The notes: generated by a model from the sequence alone, not told the origin. A stretch of DNA of 64,000 bases from Flavobacterium sp. TR2 (GCF_025252405.1 NZ_CP104307.1:558001-622000); one strand, 5' to 3'. Counted from the first letter of the stretch, positions 1 to 9,005 are shown. A program made the numbers and translations.

Positions 1-804
1 TACCAATAATCTATCGGCAACGAACTCTAAGTACTGTGTCATTAGAGTAGCGTTCATACCAATTAAACTTACCGGAAGCGATTCTGTTACAAACTGTCTT
101 TCGATATCTAAGGCATCGACAATAATTTCTTTGATTCTTTCTTTTGGCACTTTGTTTACCAAATGGTGATTATGCAAGTGAACCGCAAAATCACAATGTA
201 CGCCTTCATCACGAGAAATTAATTCATTAGAGAAAGTTAAACCAGGCATTAAACCACGTTTTTTCAACCAATAAATTGAACAGAAGGCACCAGAGAAGAA
301 AATCCCTTCAACTGCAGCAAAAGCAATTAGCCTTTCAGCAAATGAATCTGACTCGATCCATTTTAAAGCCCATTCTCCTTTTTTTGCAATAGCAGGAAAA
401 ACTTCTAACGCATTAAACAATTCTGTTTTTTCAGCTTCATCTTTAACGTAAGTGTCAATTAATAAAGAATACGTTTCGCTGTGAATGTTTTCCATCATAA
501 TCTGGAAACCATAGAAAAACTTCGCTTCGGCATATTGAACTTCGTTTACAAAGTTCTCAGCCAGATTTTCATTTACGATTCCGTCAGAAGCAGCAAAAAA
601 TGCTAAAATATGTTTAATGAAATATCTTTCGTCGTCATTAAGTTTGTTATTCCAATCTGTCAAGTCTTGGTGCAAATCGATTTCTTCGGCAGTCCAGAAA
701 CTAGCCTCCATTTTTTTATACCATTCCCAAATATCATGATGTTTGATAGGAAAAATAACGAAACGATTTTTATTTTCTTGTAAGATTGGTTCTACTTGAG
801 ACAT
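1..804 (-). CDS. nrdB: Ribonucleotide reductase small subunit (class I), partial
   Basis: The protein reads from an ATG at 804 leftwards and runs off the window edge; 268 codons are visible and the C-terminus is missing. It carries the class I R2 signature: a segment around residues 103-115 with [10 protein letters not shown], where Glu105 and His108 fit di-iron ligands and Tyr112 fits the radical tyrosine, then EGIFFSGAF and [10 protein letters not shown] with the later Glu and His ligands. The family supplies the tyrosyl radical to the large subunit for making deoxyribonucleotides in the cytosol. The partner nrdA would be expected outside the window. Identification rests on motifs and the overall match to the family and is firm. 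Confidence 0.95.
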   Translation of the reverse strand, partial: MSQVEPILQENKNRFVIFPIKHHDIWEWYKKMEASFWTAEEIDLHQDLTDWNNKLNDDERYFIKHILAFFAASDGIVNENLAENFVNEVQYAEAKFFYGFQIMMENIHSETYSLLIDTYVKDEAEKTELFNALEVFPAIAKKGEWALKWIESDSFAERLIAFAAVEGIFFSGAFCSIYWLKKRGLMPGLTFSNELISRDEGVHCDFAVHLHNHHLVNKVPKERIKEIIVDALDIERQFVTESLPVSLIGMNATLMTQYLEFVADRLLV

Positions 805-1141
805 GACAATTTTTATTTAATTTTTATACCGAATTTTTGCTAATTCAATAGACTACAAAGATTGTCATTTAAGCCCAAAAATAAAAGCCAAACTTATTCA
901 CAATCTGACGTAGTTTTTAACAACGATCGTTTTTTGAGAAATTTTTCATACAATAATTAATTTACTGTAAATGAAACATTTAAAACTCATAATTACTCCC
1001 AAAAGCCCTGTAAAATATAGACTTTTAAATATAAAAAGCAAGAAATTTTAAATTCTTTTAGAAAGTTTTTTTCGAGACAAAACTTTATTTTTTTGAGTCG
1101 AAAAAGAACACAAAAAAAGCCTATAAAAATAGGCTTGTTAT
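805..1141. other. Intergenic region between nrdB and the DUF3109 gene
   Basis: 337 bases, very AT-rich. It holds the upstream region of nrdB, with an AATCTTTG element on the minus strand at 856-863 that resembles a Bacteroidetes -7 box but lacks the TA, and the terminator at 1112-1136. I see no small gene, repeat or RNA in it. Confidence 0.5.
1112..1136 (-). terminator. Terminator of the DUF3109 gene
   Basis: A perfect 8-bp stem (AAGCCTAT / ATAGGCTT) with an AAAA loop. Read on the minus strand it is followed by a run of seven T, just beyond the stop codon at 1142. Confidence 0.75.
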
Positions 1142-1711
1142 TTATGAATTTTTAAGTTCTTCTGCTACCTTTTCGAGCTCCAAATACCAATCTTCGCCAA
1201 AACGTCTTATCAACGCTTCTTTTACAAATTTGTATACCGGAACTTCTAGCTCTTTCCCTAACGAACAGGCATCATCGCAAATGTCCCATTTATCGTAATT
1301 GACAGCAGCAAATTCTGTAAAGTCTTTTACTCGAATTGGATACAAATGGCACGAAACCGGTTTTTTCCAATCGACAATTCCTTCATTGTAAGCCTGCTCA
1401 ATTCCGCAAAGCGCTGTTTTTCCGTCAAAAATTACGTAAGCACAATCTTTATTGTCAATAAGCGGCGTTTCGAGATCGCCATCGGTTCCTTTTACCCAGG
1501 TTCCTTGCGCTTCGATTGCAGCAATTCCTTCTTTTCTTAAAAAAGGTTTTACTTTCGGATAAATTTCTTCTAAGATTTTAGTTTCGGCTTCGTTTAAAGG
1601 CGCGCCGGCATCTCCGTCAACACAGCAAGCTCCCTTGCAGGCAGACAAATTACAAACAAATTCTTTTTCGAGAATATCCTCTGATACTATGGTTTTTCCT
1701 AATTGAAACAT
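1142..1711 (-). CDS. DUF3109 family cysteine-rich protein
   Basis: 189 residues, cytosolic, no signal peptide. Cysteines at 20, 25, 29 and 30 ([11 protein letters not shown]) and further ones in the central CHLYP and C-terminal CDDAC segments give a pattern suited to binding an iron-sulfur cluster or zinc, as in the related YkgJ-type families. The match to DUF3109 is clear and full length. The biochemical role of this family is not established, so none is assigned. The gene stands alone between nrdB and a DUF4412 gene, both on the same strand, with its own terminator. Confidence 0.85.
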   Translation of the reverse strand: MFQLGKTIVSEDILEKEFVCNLSACKGACCVDGDAGAPLNEAETKILEEIYPKVKPFLRKEGIAAIEAQGTWVKGTDGDLETPLIDNKDCAYVIFDGKTALCGIEQAYNEGIVDWKKPVSCHLYPIRVKDFTEFAAVNYDKWDICDDACSLGKELEVPVYKFVKEALIRRFGEDWYLELEKVAEELKNS

Positions 1712-1797
1712 TTTGCAAAGGTAGTTAAAGATTCAGGAAATAAAAACAGCCCTTAATATATGTTCTTAGTCTAAATAACCTGACTTGCAAACGCCTA

Positions 1798-2580
1798 TCA
1801 CATGAACTTATAATCTGATTTATTGAAAGTAAAAGCGCTCTTTTCTAAACTGACACATTTCATTGTTGTCACTTTGCTGCTTTTTAGATCCTTCATGGTC
1901 ATATCCATCAGCAAAGTGCGTTCTTCTGGTTTAAAGTAATTCATGAGTTCGTCTGGCATTTTCCAGCCTTTTTGGTTTTTAAACATATCCCCAAAACTCA
2001 CTTTTGCTTCGCTTGTATAATAGCAAATAATGTCATGCTGCTCATTTGTCATTTGAATTCCTTTGCAATTGTATCCCAAAAAGGTTTTATTCGGCAATGT
2101 CTTAATGGTGTATTTTGACTTTTGTCCTTCTGTTTTTGCGATTCCTTGGTAATCTGGCATTTTTGAAGCTGAAGCCATTTTATTTTTGCCATCGCCAAAG
2201 CCTGTCACCGTTATATTGTTTTTAGAATCCATAATCATCATCATGTTTTGTCCTTTTCCCTGATCGATGTTCATTGCAAAATAAGGCGCATTGGGCTCCA
2301 GAAAATAATTTGCATTCATCGTCTTACCGTCATCCGTTTTAATCTCCATAATATATTTCCAACTAAAAGAATAAGAATCTGGAACTGCCGAAGGATCAAC
2401 CTTGTTTTTTCCATAACTTAAAACGGCATTTTCCATACTTACATTTTGATCAGCAGTTCCGCTACTATTTTGGCCTTTTTGTTGCGCTGCTTTTTTAATT
2501 TGCTGCCAGATTTGGGCTTGTGAACTATTGAAAGAAAACAACAGACACAAGAAAACGATAACAAACATCTTCCTTTTCAT
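1798..2580 (-). CDS. Secreted DUF4412 domain protein
   Basis: 260 residues from the ATG at 2580; a second ATG two codons upstream at 2586 is equally possible. A signal peptide covers about residues 1-23 (KRKMFVIVFLCLLF, cut after AQA-type residues). The mature part has the DUF4412 pattern: a membrane-stress-like beta-rich domain around residues 70-260 with methionine-rich MMMIMDSK and a KTFLGYNCKGIQ segment. Such proteins are exported to the periplasm or outer membrane of Bacteroidota; their function is unknown. The gene is single, between DUF3109 and the divergent marC. Confidence 0.7.
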   Translation of the reverse strand: MKRKMFVIVFLCLLFSFNSSQAQIWQQIKKAAQQKGQNSSGTADQNVSMENAVLSYGKNKVDPSAVPDSYSFSWKYIMEIKTDDGKTMNANYFLEPNAPYFAMNIDQGKGQNMMMIMDSKNNITVTGFGDGKNKMASASKMPDYQGIAKTEGQKSKYTIKTLPNKTFLGYNCKGIQMTNEQHDIICYYTSEAKVSFGDMFKNQKGWKMPDELMNYFKPEERTLLMDMTMKDLKSSKVTTMKCVSLEKSAFTFNKSDYKFM

Positions 2581-2829
2581 AATCATTCCTTTTTAGACTA
2601 CAACAAATTTAATAATTGATTTTCAGTAAGTTATATTTTTTAACGTTTGATTTCACGAACTTCGTAAAATGAAGAATACAAATAAATTAAGTTTAAAAAT
2701 AAACGGTGCTTTTTCTCTTAAATCAATAATCTTAATGCTTTAATGTTACAAATATCACATTTCATGCATACAATACGTGTTTTTATAACAAAAATGCATT
2801 GTAACGAAAAAACACCTAACTTTATTAAC

Positions 2830-2837
2830 TACTTTTG
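2830..2837 (+). promoter_or_regulatory. -7 box upstream of the MarC-family gene
   Basis: TACTTTTG matches TAnnTTTG. No TTG lies at 17-23 bases upstream (the nearest is 28 away), so this is a half promoter. It falls inside the longest open frame and favours the start at 2872. Confidence 0.45.
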
Positions 2838-2871
2838 CAGCAGTTTTTTAACCCCTAAAACCAAAAACGAT

Positions 2872-3450
2872 ATGCTAGAAATCGATTTTAAAGAAATCAT
2901 TACCGTTAGTATGGTGCTTTTTGCCGTAATTGATATTGTTGGTTCGATTCCAATTATTGTGAATTTAAGAGCCAAAGTGGGCCACATCGAATCTGAAAAA
3001 GCTTCTATTGTTGCAGGTGCCATTATGATTGTTTTTCTTTTTGTTGGAGAAGGTTTATTGAATCTTATCGGTATTGATGTTCATTCGTTTGCCGTTGCAG
3101 GATCATTTGTTTTGTTCTTCTTGGCTTTAGAAATGATTTTAGGCATCAGAATTTATCGCGATGAAGAACCCGGATCTGCTTCTATTGTACCGCTGGCTTT
3201 CCCTTTAATCGCTGGAGCAGGAACTATGACCACTTTATTATCGCTTCGATCTCAGTTTCACACTATCAATATCATCATTGCTATAATACTTAATATCGTA
3301 CTGGTTTACATCGTTTTAAAGTCTTCTAAGAAAATAGAAAACCTACTGGGAGAAAACGGTCTCGGAGTGGTTCGCAAGACATTTGGAGTAATACTTTTAG
3401 CAATTGCTGTTAAATTATTCGCTGCTAATGTTAAAGGTTTGTTTGTCTAA
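2872..3450 (+). CDS. MarC family integral membrane protein
   Basis: 192 residues from the ATG at 2872 (MLEIDFKEIITVSMVLFAV), which matches where MarC proteins begin. The open frame continues upstream to 2743, but that extension has no family counterpart and contains a -7-like element. Six hydrophobic segments are visible, with the conserved PLAFPLIAGAGTMTTLLSL stretch at about residues 105-123. MarC/UPF0056 proteins sit in the inner membrane; the old multiple-antibiotic-resistance label is not supported functionally, and the substrate is unknown. Confidence 0.85.
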   Translation: MLEIDFKEIITVSMVLFAVIDIVGSIPIIVNLRAKVGHIESEKASIVAGAIMIVFLFVGEGLLNLIGIDVHSFAVAGSFVLFFLALEMILGIRIYRDEEPGSASIVPLAFPLIAGAGTMTTLLSLRSQFHTINIIIAIILNIVLVYIVLKSSKKIENLLGENGLGVVRKTFGVILLAIAVKLFAANVKGLFV

Positions 3451-3557
3451 AATTTATTTTTATAAATTTACCCCGTAAAATTTCTAAAATACAACTTTAA
3501 GGCAATTTCCCCATAAAGTTCTACTTTATTATTTTAGACAAAAACAAAGACAACCTT

Positions 3558-3761
3558 ATGAAAATTTTCACTTCAATCTTAGTGCTTTTGGCATTAGCTT
3601 TAATCGTTTTTAATATTACGCTATTAGACTTTAAAAACCCTTTTCAAGGAGATAGTATGGTAGCTTTTATTGGAATCGCCGCTTCATTTTGCGCTGTTTT
3701 GATTCTTTTGATTTTTAGAATTTCAAAGAGAATTGAAGAAAAAATGAATGACAACAGATAA
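3558..3761 (+). CDS. Small two-helix membrane protein
   Basis: 67 residues with two transmembrane helices (about 5-21 and 33-53) and a charged C-terminal tail (RISKRIEEKMNDNR). I do not recognise a named family. The last 14 bases overlap the start of the flavoprotein gene at 3748, so the two are probably translated together, and this protein may anchor or accompany it. That partnership is inferred from gene order only. Confidence 0.65.
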   Translation: MKIFTSILVLLALALIVFNITLLDFKNPFQGDSMVAFIGIAASFCAVLILLIFRISKRIEEKMNDNR

Positions 3762-4365
3762 TATGTTTGATGTTTTAATTATCGGCGGAGGAGTATCGGG
3801 CATATCTTGTGCTCTAGTTTTAGGATCCGCAAAAAACAAAACTTTTGTTACTGACAAAAAAATCGGAATTTTTACTCATCAGAAAAATTCTTCTTTACAA
3901 GAGGCCATATTTTATAACGCTTACGGAATTACGCCAGGAAAATTAGGTTCTGAACTTTTAACTGAAAGCACACAGGATTTAGCGGCGACTTACCCGCACA
4001 TTACTCAGATTCCAAATGAAAAAGTAATGAAAATCGAGGGCGATTATCCTAATTTTACTGTAATAACCAATAAGAATTCATACCAAACAAAAAATATCGT
4101 AGTCGGAATTGGTTCTGCCAATACTTTTGACATTGAAGGTTTAATGCAATTTGTTGAACCGCACAAAAAAGCGCTTCCAGAAAAACAGCGCATTCAGCTG
4201 AAAAACGAAGATCATAAAGTCGCTGATGGCATATATGCAATCGGAACTTTAGCAGGCTGGAGAAGCCAATTGGCAATTGCTGCCGGAAGCGGCGCTGCTG
4301 TAGCAACAGACATTCTTACTTTATGGAATAACGGCGTGCAGACTCACGCTCACGATAGCATTTGA
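3748..4365 (+). CDS. Short FAD-dependent oxidoreductase (thioredoxin-reductase-like)
   Basis: 205 residues. The N-terminus has a dinucleotide-binding motif (VLIIGGGVSGIS, GxGxxG type, residues 9-20), and the C-terminal part (DGIYAIGTLAGWRSQLAIAAG) resembles the second FAD-binding segment of thioredoxin-reductase-like flavoproteins, though the usual GD is GT here. At 205 residues it is about 100 shorter than thioredoxin reductases: the NADPH domain and its redox CxxC are absent. It is therefore a single-nucleotide-domain flavoprotein of unknown substrate. It overlaps the upstream membrane-protein gene by 14 bases and is followed by a long inverted repeat. Confidence 0.75.
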   Translation: MTTDNMFDVLIIGGGVSGISCALVLGSAKNKTFVTDKKIGIFTHQKNSSLQEAIFYNAYGITPGKLGSELLTESTQDLAATYPHITQIPNEKVMKIEGDYPNFTVITNKNSYQTKNIVVGIGSANTFDIEGLMQFVEPHKKALPEKQRIQLKNEDHKVADGIYAIGTLAGWRSQLAIAAGSGAAVATDILTLWNNGVQTHAHDSI

Positions 4366-4386
4366 TAAAAAACCTTATAAAATCAT

Positions 4387-4462
4387 TAAACCATATAAGT
4401 GATATAAGTACATATATGCTTTACGCATAGATTTAATGAACTTATATCACTTATATGGTTTA
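4387..4462. repeat. Inverted repeat, ACCATATAAGTGATATAAGT family
   Basis: Perfect 23-bp arms (4387-4409 and 4440-4462) around a 30-base loop, between two convergent genes where it could end transcription both ways. The same 20-bp core recurs as a second inverted pair at 25011-25180, so this is a dispersed repeat and not only a terminator. Confidence 0.85.
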
Positions 4463-4482
4463 TTTTTTAAATGTTTGGTTCT

Positions 4483-4800
4483 TTACTTAACCGAAACAAT
4501 TTCTGTGACTTTGATATGGTTTTCGTCCTCTGTTTTCCATTTTTCCCCTTTTACCGATACTACATCACCAATTTTTAATTGTTTGTAGTTTTGGGGCCCT
4601 CCTACGTTTACAATACTAATTGTTGCAAAGTATACTTCTTTGGCATCTGTTGTAATTTTGGCTGTGTAACCATCTTTACCTCCTTCTATACTGTCAACTT
4701 TACCTGAAACTACTGCGTTAGCATCATTTTTCATCGTTGTGCAAGAAATTACAAAAGTCATTAGGAGTACTAAAAAACTTATTCTTTTTAGATTCTTCAT
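4483..4800 (-). CDS. Small lipoprotein, OB-like beta domain
   Basis: 105 residues from the ATG at 4800 (MKNLKRISFLV); the frame extends seven codons further but the signal peptide begins here. The lipobox (FVISC, cysteine at about 20) predicts a lipid-anchored periplasmic or outer-membrane protein. The remaining 80 residues form short strands (VSGKVDSIEGGKDGYTAKI, KIGDVVSVKGEKW) reminiscent of a small OB-type barrel, but no family is certain. It stands downstream of the NTF2-like gene on the same strand, about 90 bases away. Confidence 0.6.
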   Translation of the reverse strand: MKNLKRISFLVLLMTFVISCTTMKNDANAVVSGKVDSIEGGKDGYTAKITTDAKEVYFATISIVNVGGPQNYKQLKIGDVVSVKGEKWKTEDENHIKVTEIVSVK

Positions 4801-4891
4801 ATAATTTAGTTTAAACCGCAAAGTAAGCCAGATTTTTATTCTGATTGCCGTACTAGGTTTTAAGTTAGTATTATTTTTATTGCATCAAACT

Positions 4892-5257
4892 TTATGCTAA
4901 CTGAACACAGCTTCCTGCTATAACTTTTAGATTCTTGCCCGACTTTTTCCAGACTCTTATATATTTGAAAACCCCGTTGATCGGATGATTGTCGTAAGCC
5001 CCTTTTAAGGCAACTGTAACCGTAACCACAGCAGAATCATCAATTACATTAACAATTTGATCTGACGCTTCCAGCGAATCTATTTTAATTTTTCCCGAAC
5101 GGTACGTTTCTAGATCAAAATCTTTTGTTATAGTTTGTCCGTCAGGCATATTAAACAATAAATCATCATGAAGGATTGTTTCCAAAGCCATAACATCCGA
5201 TTTTTTAATTGCAGTTAGAAGTTCAATTTCTGCATCAACAACGGTTTCTATTTTCAT
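4892..5257 (-). CDS. NTF2-like / SnoaL-type (DUF4440-like) protein
   Basis: 121 residues, cytosolic. The N-terminal helices followed by LLHDDLLFNMPDG-like text and the pattern of four later strands fit the cone-shaped NTF2-like fold (SnoaL/DUF4440 group), at its normal length. Such domains bind small hydrophobic ligands or act as isomerase-like enzymes, but no catalytic residues can be assigned here. It starts 16 bases after the S41 protease stop and is the probable last gene of the four-gene operon that begins at 7881. Confidence 0.65.
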   Translation of the reverse strand: MKIETVVDAEIELLTAIKKSDVMALETILHDDLLFNMPDGQTITKDFDLETYRSGKIKIDSLEASDQIVNVIDDSAVVTVTVALKGAYDNHPINGVFKYIRVWKKSGKNLKVIAGSCVQLA

Positions 5258-5273
5258 GATATAAAGATTGAAG

Positions 5274-6851
5274 TTATTTCTTCGGATTGAGAATACTTTT
5301 AATCATGGCGTCATCCTTCAAGATCACATCATAATAATACAATTCTCCATACAGCTGTCGGGCAAATTCAGCCGTAATATGGCGGTTTACAAGCGCTTTT
5401 GTTTTGTCTAATTTCAAATCTAAACCTGTCATCAGAATGTAATTCTTAAATTTTTTGAAATACACATCTGAATTTTTCATTTTAGCCAAGAAATCGGCAA
5501 AATTAGAACCTGCAAAAGCATTTCTGTCTTTGTCCAATTCTTCAAAGACAAAATGGCCAACAATTCCTGTCTGCAGCAGATAAGCAACATTTTCATTCCC
5601 GTGCTCTGCTTCCATCGGAACAAAAACATCTGGAACAATTCCACCGCCGCCATACACGATTTTTCCTTTCGGAGTTTTGAATTTTAAAGAATCGGCCACT
5701 TTTATGCTGTCTTTCGCATAAAGCTCTCCAGTAGCAATTCTAGATTCAGATTCTTTAAAATACTCTTCGTTTCCTTTTTTATACGGTTTTTGGATCGATC
5801 TTCCTGTAGGCGTATAATAGCGCGCTACGGTCAATCTCACGGCAGATCCGTCGTTAAAATCCATCTCTCTTTGAACCAGACCTTTTCCAAAAGAACGGCG
5901 CCCAACAATCGTCCCGCGATCATTATCCTGAATGGCTCCAGCTAAAATTTCGCTCGCAGAAGCACTATTTTCATTAATTAAAACATATACTTTTCCAGTT
6001 TCAAAACTTCCAGCTTTTGTAGCGTATGTTTTTTCGGTAGAACCGTTTTTGCTTTTAGTGAAAACGATTAACTGCTTGTCTTTTAAAAACTCATCGGCAA
6101 TGGCGATCGCCTCTTCCATATATCCGCCGCCATTATCACGAAGATCAATTACAAGCGACTGAATTCCTTTTTGTTTTAATCTTGTTAAACCTGTTTTGAA
6201 TTCATTAAATGTAGTTTCCGCAAAACGATTTATTTTGATGTAACCCACTTTATTTCCAATTAACAAAGAAGCATCAACGCTTTTGATTGGAATGATGTCT
6301 CGTTTTACTTTAAATTTTAGTTTTTTCTGTTCTGATTTTCTAAAGACAGTCAGTTCGATTTCTGAACCTTGAAGTCCTTTCAGTTTAGAAAACAAACTGT
6401 CTGAAGGCAGTTTTCTTCCGTACAGCTTCGTTTTTCCAGCAAATAAAATGCGGTCTCCAGATTTTAATCCAGCTTTTGCCGAAGGTCCATTTTCAACTGG
6501 TTTTATAATCGCCACTGAATCTTTATACATATAAAAATTGATTCCGATTCCTACGAAATCACCTTTCATGCTTTCGGCCACCTCAGCTTGTTCGCTTGGC
6601 GGAATATAAACCGAATGCGGATCTAATTTGGAAAGTATATTATCGACCGTAAGATTTACAATCGAATCGGTATTGACGCTGTCAACATATTCTGTATTGA
6701 TAAAATCAATCAGTTTATTGAGTTTGGTTTTCGAGTAATTTTTGGCCAAAAGCTGGTCACTTGCGGGAGCATTCATGAGGCTTCCGGCAATTATTCCAAG
6801 GGCAAAAGTTGCGCCTATTACAATTGGCAAATATTTTGAATTAAATTTCAT
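5274..6851 (-). CDS. S41 family carboxyl-terminal processing protease
   Basis: 525 residues. An N-terminal signal anchor (about 8-26, IVIGATFALGIIAGSLM) places the rest in the periplasm. A PDZ domain spans roughly residues 85-175 (GIGINFYMYKDSVAIIKPV, GLKSGDRIL), followed by the S41 peptidase domain with NENSASASEILAGA holding the catalytic serine at about 298 and RRSFGKGLVQ holding the general-base lysine. Family members cleave at exposed hydrophobic C-termini during envelope protein turnover. Its ATG overlaps the stop of the dCMP deaminase by one base (TAATG), so translation is probably coupled. Confidence 0.9.
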   Translation of the reverse strand: MKFNSKYLPIVIGATFALGIIAGSLMNAPASDQLLAKNYSKTKLNKLIDFINTEYVDSVNTDSIVNLTVDNILSKLDPHSVYIPPSEQAEVAESMKGDFVGIGINFYMYKDSVAIIKPVENGPSAKAGLKSGDRILFAGKTKLYGRKLPSDSLFSKLKGLQGSEIELTVFRKSEQKKLKFKVKRDIIPIKSVDASLLIGNKVGYIKINRFAETTFNEFKTGLTRLKQKGIQSLVIDLRDNGGGYMEEAIAIADEFLKDKQLIVFTKSKNGSTEKTYATKAGSFETGKVYVLINENSASASEILAGAIQDNDRGTIVGRRSFGKGLVQREMDFNDGSAVRLTVARYYTPTGRSIQKPYKKGNEEYFKESESRIATGELYAKDSIKVADSLKFKTPKGKIVYGGGGIVPDVFVPMEAEHGNENVAYLLQTGIVGHFVFEELDKDRNAFAGSNFADFLAKMKNSDVYFKKFKNYILMTGLDLKLDKTKALVNRHITAEFARQLYGELYYYDVILKDDAMIKSILNPKK

Positions 6852-7282
6852 TACTCTTCCAAAACAGGAATATGTTGTACTTCTACGCCTGCTTTTATTA
6901 AAAATTGAATTCCCGAATCATCACGATACCCATCTTTATACACCACTCTTTTTATTCCAGACTGATGTATTAATTTGCTGCATTCTTTGCAAGGCGAAAG
7001 CGTGATATACAACGTTGCTCCTTCGCACGATTGTGTTGATCGGGCTACTTTTAGGATAGCGTTTGCTTCGGCGTGCAAAACATCCCAGCGCGTTAACCCG
7101 TCTTCATCTTCGCAGCAGTTTTCAAATCCCGAAGGCGTTCCGTTGTAGCCATCAGAAATGATCATTCTGTCTTTTACAATAATGGCACCAACTTGTTTTC
7201 GTTTACAATAAGAAAGCAGGCTCCACTCTTTTGCAATTCGCAGATATGCTTTATCGTATTTATTCAGTTTTTTTACTTCCAT
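6851..7282 (-). CDS. dCMP deaminase family protein
   Basis: 143 residues. The zinc-dependent deaminase signature is complete: HAE at 70-72 and SPCKEC with Cys98 and Cys101. The N-terminal YDKAYLRIAKEWSLLSYC and the GYNGTPSGFENC loop are typical of deoxycytidylate deaminase (ComEB/Dcd type), which converts dCMP to dUMP for thymidylate synthesis. It overlaps the protease gene by one base and starts 5 bases after the HupE-like gene ends, in an operon that does not otherwise concern nucleotides. Confidence 0.9.
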   Translation of the reverse strand: MEVKKLNKYDKAYLRIAKEWSLLSYCKRKQVGAIIVKDRMIISDGYNGTPSGFENCCEDEDGLTRWDVLHAEANAILKVARSTQSCEGATLYITLSPCKECSKLIHQSGIKRVVYKDGYRDDSGIQFLIKAGVEVQHIPVLEE

Positions 7283-7287
7283 TTAAT

Positions 7288-7881
7288 TTATCTGTTCCAA
7301 ATTGGACTTTCAATAATCATCGGAATTACAACTCCAATGATGAAAGCCGACATTACAAGCGCCCAGTCTCGTTTTGAAAAACGGAAAACAGTCTGCACTA
7401 TATATGAAATTACCAGAACAACAAAAACCACCACCAGCTGAGCAGCTTCTATTCCTAAGGCAAACTCTCCTAAAGGCAACAATTTTGAGGTTGCAGAACC
7501 TCCTAAAATTGTTTTGAAATAATTAGAAAAACCTAGTCCATGAATAATTCCAAAGAATAAAGTTATGAAAAATACTAGATTTACGCCATCATTTTTTGAG
7601 GTCTTTCCAGCCGTAAACAAATGATAAAGAGCTGTAATCAAAATCGTAATCGGAATCAGGAATTCTACAACATCTACTTTTATGGCTATAATTCCATAAA
7701 CTGAAAGAATTAAAGCCAAAGTATGGCCAATTGTAAAAAGAGAAACCAATAAGAAAATTCTTTTCCAGTCTTTAAAAAGATACGGAACGGTTAAGGCGAT
7801 TAAAAAAAGAACGTGATCGTAAGCATTGATATCTAAAACGTGTTTTAATCCTATTTGAAAATAAATCCAAAATTGTGACAT
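7288..7881 (-). CDS. HupE/UreJ-family membrane protein
   Basis: 197 residues with about six transmembrane helices. The histidine-containing segments FTIGHTLAL and FFGIIHGLGFS are the marks of the HupE/UreJ family, whose characterised members move nickel or cobalt for hydrogenase and urease. No hydrogenase or urease genes are in view, and in Bacteroidota this family is common without them, so metal specificity is open. It is the first gene of the operon 7881-4892. Confidence 0.8.
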   Translation of the reverse strand: MSQFWIYFQIGLKHVLDINAYDHVLFLIALTVPYLFKDWKRIFLLVSLFTIGHTLALILSVYGIIAIKVDVVEFLIPITILITALYHLFTAGKTSKNDGVNLVFFITLFFGIIHGLGFSNYFKTILGGSATSKLLPLGEFALGIEAAQLVVVFVVLVISYIVQTVFRFSKRDWALVMSAFIIGVVIPMIIESPIWNR

Positions 7882-8018
7882 AGGTGTATTGCAATTAAAT
7901 AATTAGGGGTTGTAAACTTACGATTAATTTTCAAACTTAAAGATTCAAGCGGTTAAATCCTGTGGCAAAAAAGTTAAATTTTAGGAGAAATTTAAAATCA
8001 ATAATTTAAAAATAGGAT

Positions 8019-8026
8019 TATATTTG
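8019..8026 (+). promoter_or_regulatory. -7 box of the TerB-like gene
   Basis: TATATTTG matches TAnnTTTG exactly, 21 bases before the start codon at 8048. No TTG stands at the expected distance upstream. Confidence 0.5.
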
Positions 8027-8047
8027 TTATAATAAAACTTTATCATT

Positions 8048-8479
8048 ATGTCATTTTCAGAATTATTTGATAGCGAATTCAAGCAAAGAAACAAAGGGCA
8101 CTTTTCTGCTATTGTTCGTGTCGCGCTAGCTGACGGGGTTGTGTATCCAGAAGAAAAAGCCTTTTTAGACAAACTTGCTTCTCGTTTAGAAATTACAGAA
8201 TCAGAATACGAAGAAATTCTTAGCGATCCATTAAAGTATCCTATTAATCCGCCGTATTCATATGTTCAGCGTTTAGAACGTCTGTATGATCTAACACGAA
8301 TGGTTCATGTTGATCATCATCTTGAAGACAAACAAGAAGTACTTCTAAAAAAGATAAGTGTGGCTCTTGGATTTACGCCAAGCAACGTAGACTACATTAT
8401 TGCAAAAGCATTGTCACTAGTGGACAAAAAAGTAGATGCAGATACATTTATCTACGAAATGCAGCATATGCATAAATAG
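8048..8479 (+). CDS. TerB/DjlA-N-terminal-like protein
   Basis: 143 residues, all-helical, cytosolic. The segment AIVRVALADGVVYPEEKAFL matches the acidic turn of the TerB fold (about residues 20-40), and a second helical hairpin includes MVHVDHHLEDKQE. TerB-like domains were named from tellurite-resistance operons, but lone copies such as this have no proven role; no other ter genes are near. It ends with a strong terminator. Confidence 0.75.
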   Translation: MSFSELFDSEFKQRNKGHFSAIVRVALADGVVYPEEKAFLDKLASRLEITESEYEEILSDPLKYPINPPYSYVQRLERLYDLTRMVHVDHHLEDKQEVLLKKISVALGFTPSNVDYIIAKALSLVDKKVDADTFIYEMQHMHK

Positions 8480-8480
8480 T

Positions 8481-8530
8481 ATTCAGTGTTCAGTTTTTAG
8501 TATCCAGTGTTTTCATACTGAGACTTGACT
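8481..8530. repeat. CAGTGTTCAG-type dispersed repeat
   Basis: ATTCAGTGTTCAG followed by TATCCAGTG. Closely related text stands at 30793-30870 (ATTCAGTATCCAG, GTGTTCAG, CTGAACACTGAA) and a weaker copy at 51770-51800. It is an AT-rich short repeat found only in spacers here. Confidence 0.55.
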
Positions 8531-8550
8531 GCAAATGAAAATTAAGAATA

Positions 8551-8586
8551 AACCCGATAATTGAATTTATCGGGTTTTATTTTTTA
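8551..8586 (+). terminator. Terminator of the TerB-like gene
   Basis: A 10-bp perfect stem (AACCCGATAA / TTATCGGGTT, arms 8551-8560 and 8567-8576) followed by TTATTTTTTAT. Confidence 0.85.
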
Positions 8587-8588
8587 TC

Positions 8589-9005
8589 CTATTTTGACTG
8601 TGTGATATTGATGCTCTCAAAATAATTTCCAGCTTGAAGTCCAATCGTAAGAAGCCTGTCTTTATTGGTTGTATTTTTGTTCATTTTGATGATGAGCGTG
8701 TTTCCATTTTTCTTTTCGACCTCAAAATCGTCATTCTTAAAAATAAAATTTTCGGCTAGCAAATCTACATTTCCTTTATCAATTCTCACTTTGTCTATTG
8801 CAAAACCATTTACCCACCATGTTTTATACTCTGCCGTAATTGTTATCGTGTTGGCTTCTGAGGTGAAAGAAGCTTCCTTTTTAGAAAGTTTAATCTCGTC
8901 TCCAGATGGTCCAAGTGGATAGTCTTTAATGTCATCGCTACTGCAGGAAACAAACAAAACGGAAAACATTCCGAACAAGATCATCAATATTTTTTTTTTC
9001 ATCAT
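8589..9005 (-). CDS. BACON-like domain lipoprotein
   Basis: 138 residues; either of two adjacent ATGs may start it. The lipobox (LFVSC) is followed by a serine/aspartate spacer. Residues about 45-137 form a small Ig-like beta sandwich that resembles BACON domains (SEANTITITAEYKTWWV in the middle and GNYFESINITQSK at the end). BACON domains of Bacteroidota are often carbohydrate-binding or spacer modules on the cell surface. No partner gene is adjacent. Confidence 0.6.
   Translation of the reverse strand: MMKKKILMILFGMFSVLFVSCSSDDIKDYPLGPSGDEIKLSKKEASFTSEANTITITAEYKTWWVNGFAIDKVRIDKGNVDLLAENFIFKNDDFEVEKKNGNTLIIKMNKNTTNKDRLLTIGLQAGNYFESINITQSK

Noticed and set aside
2743..2871. N-terminal extension of the MarC protein
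   Set aside because: It has no counterpart in the MarC family and contains a -7-like element; the ATG at 2872 is the better start.
8048..8479. Tellurite-resistance locus
   Set aside because: Only a lone TerB-like fold is present; no other ter genes are near.
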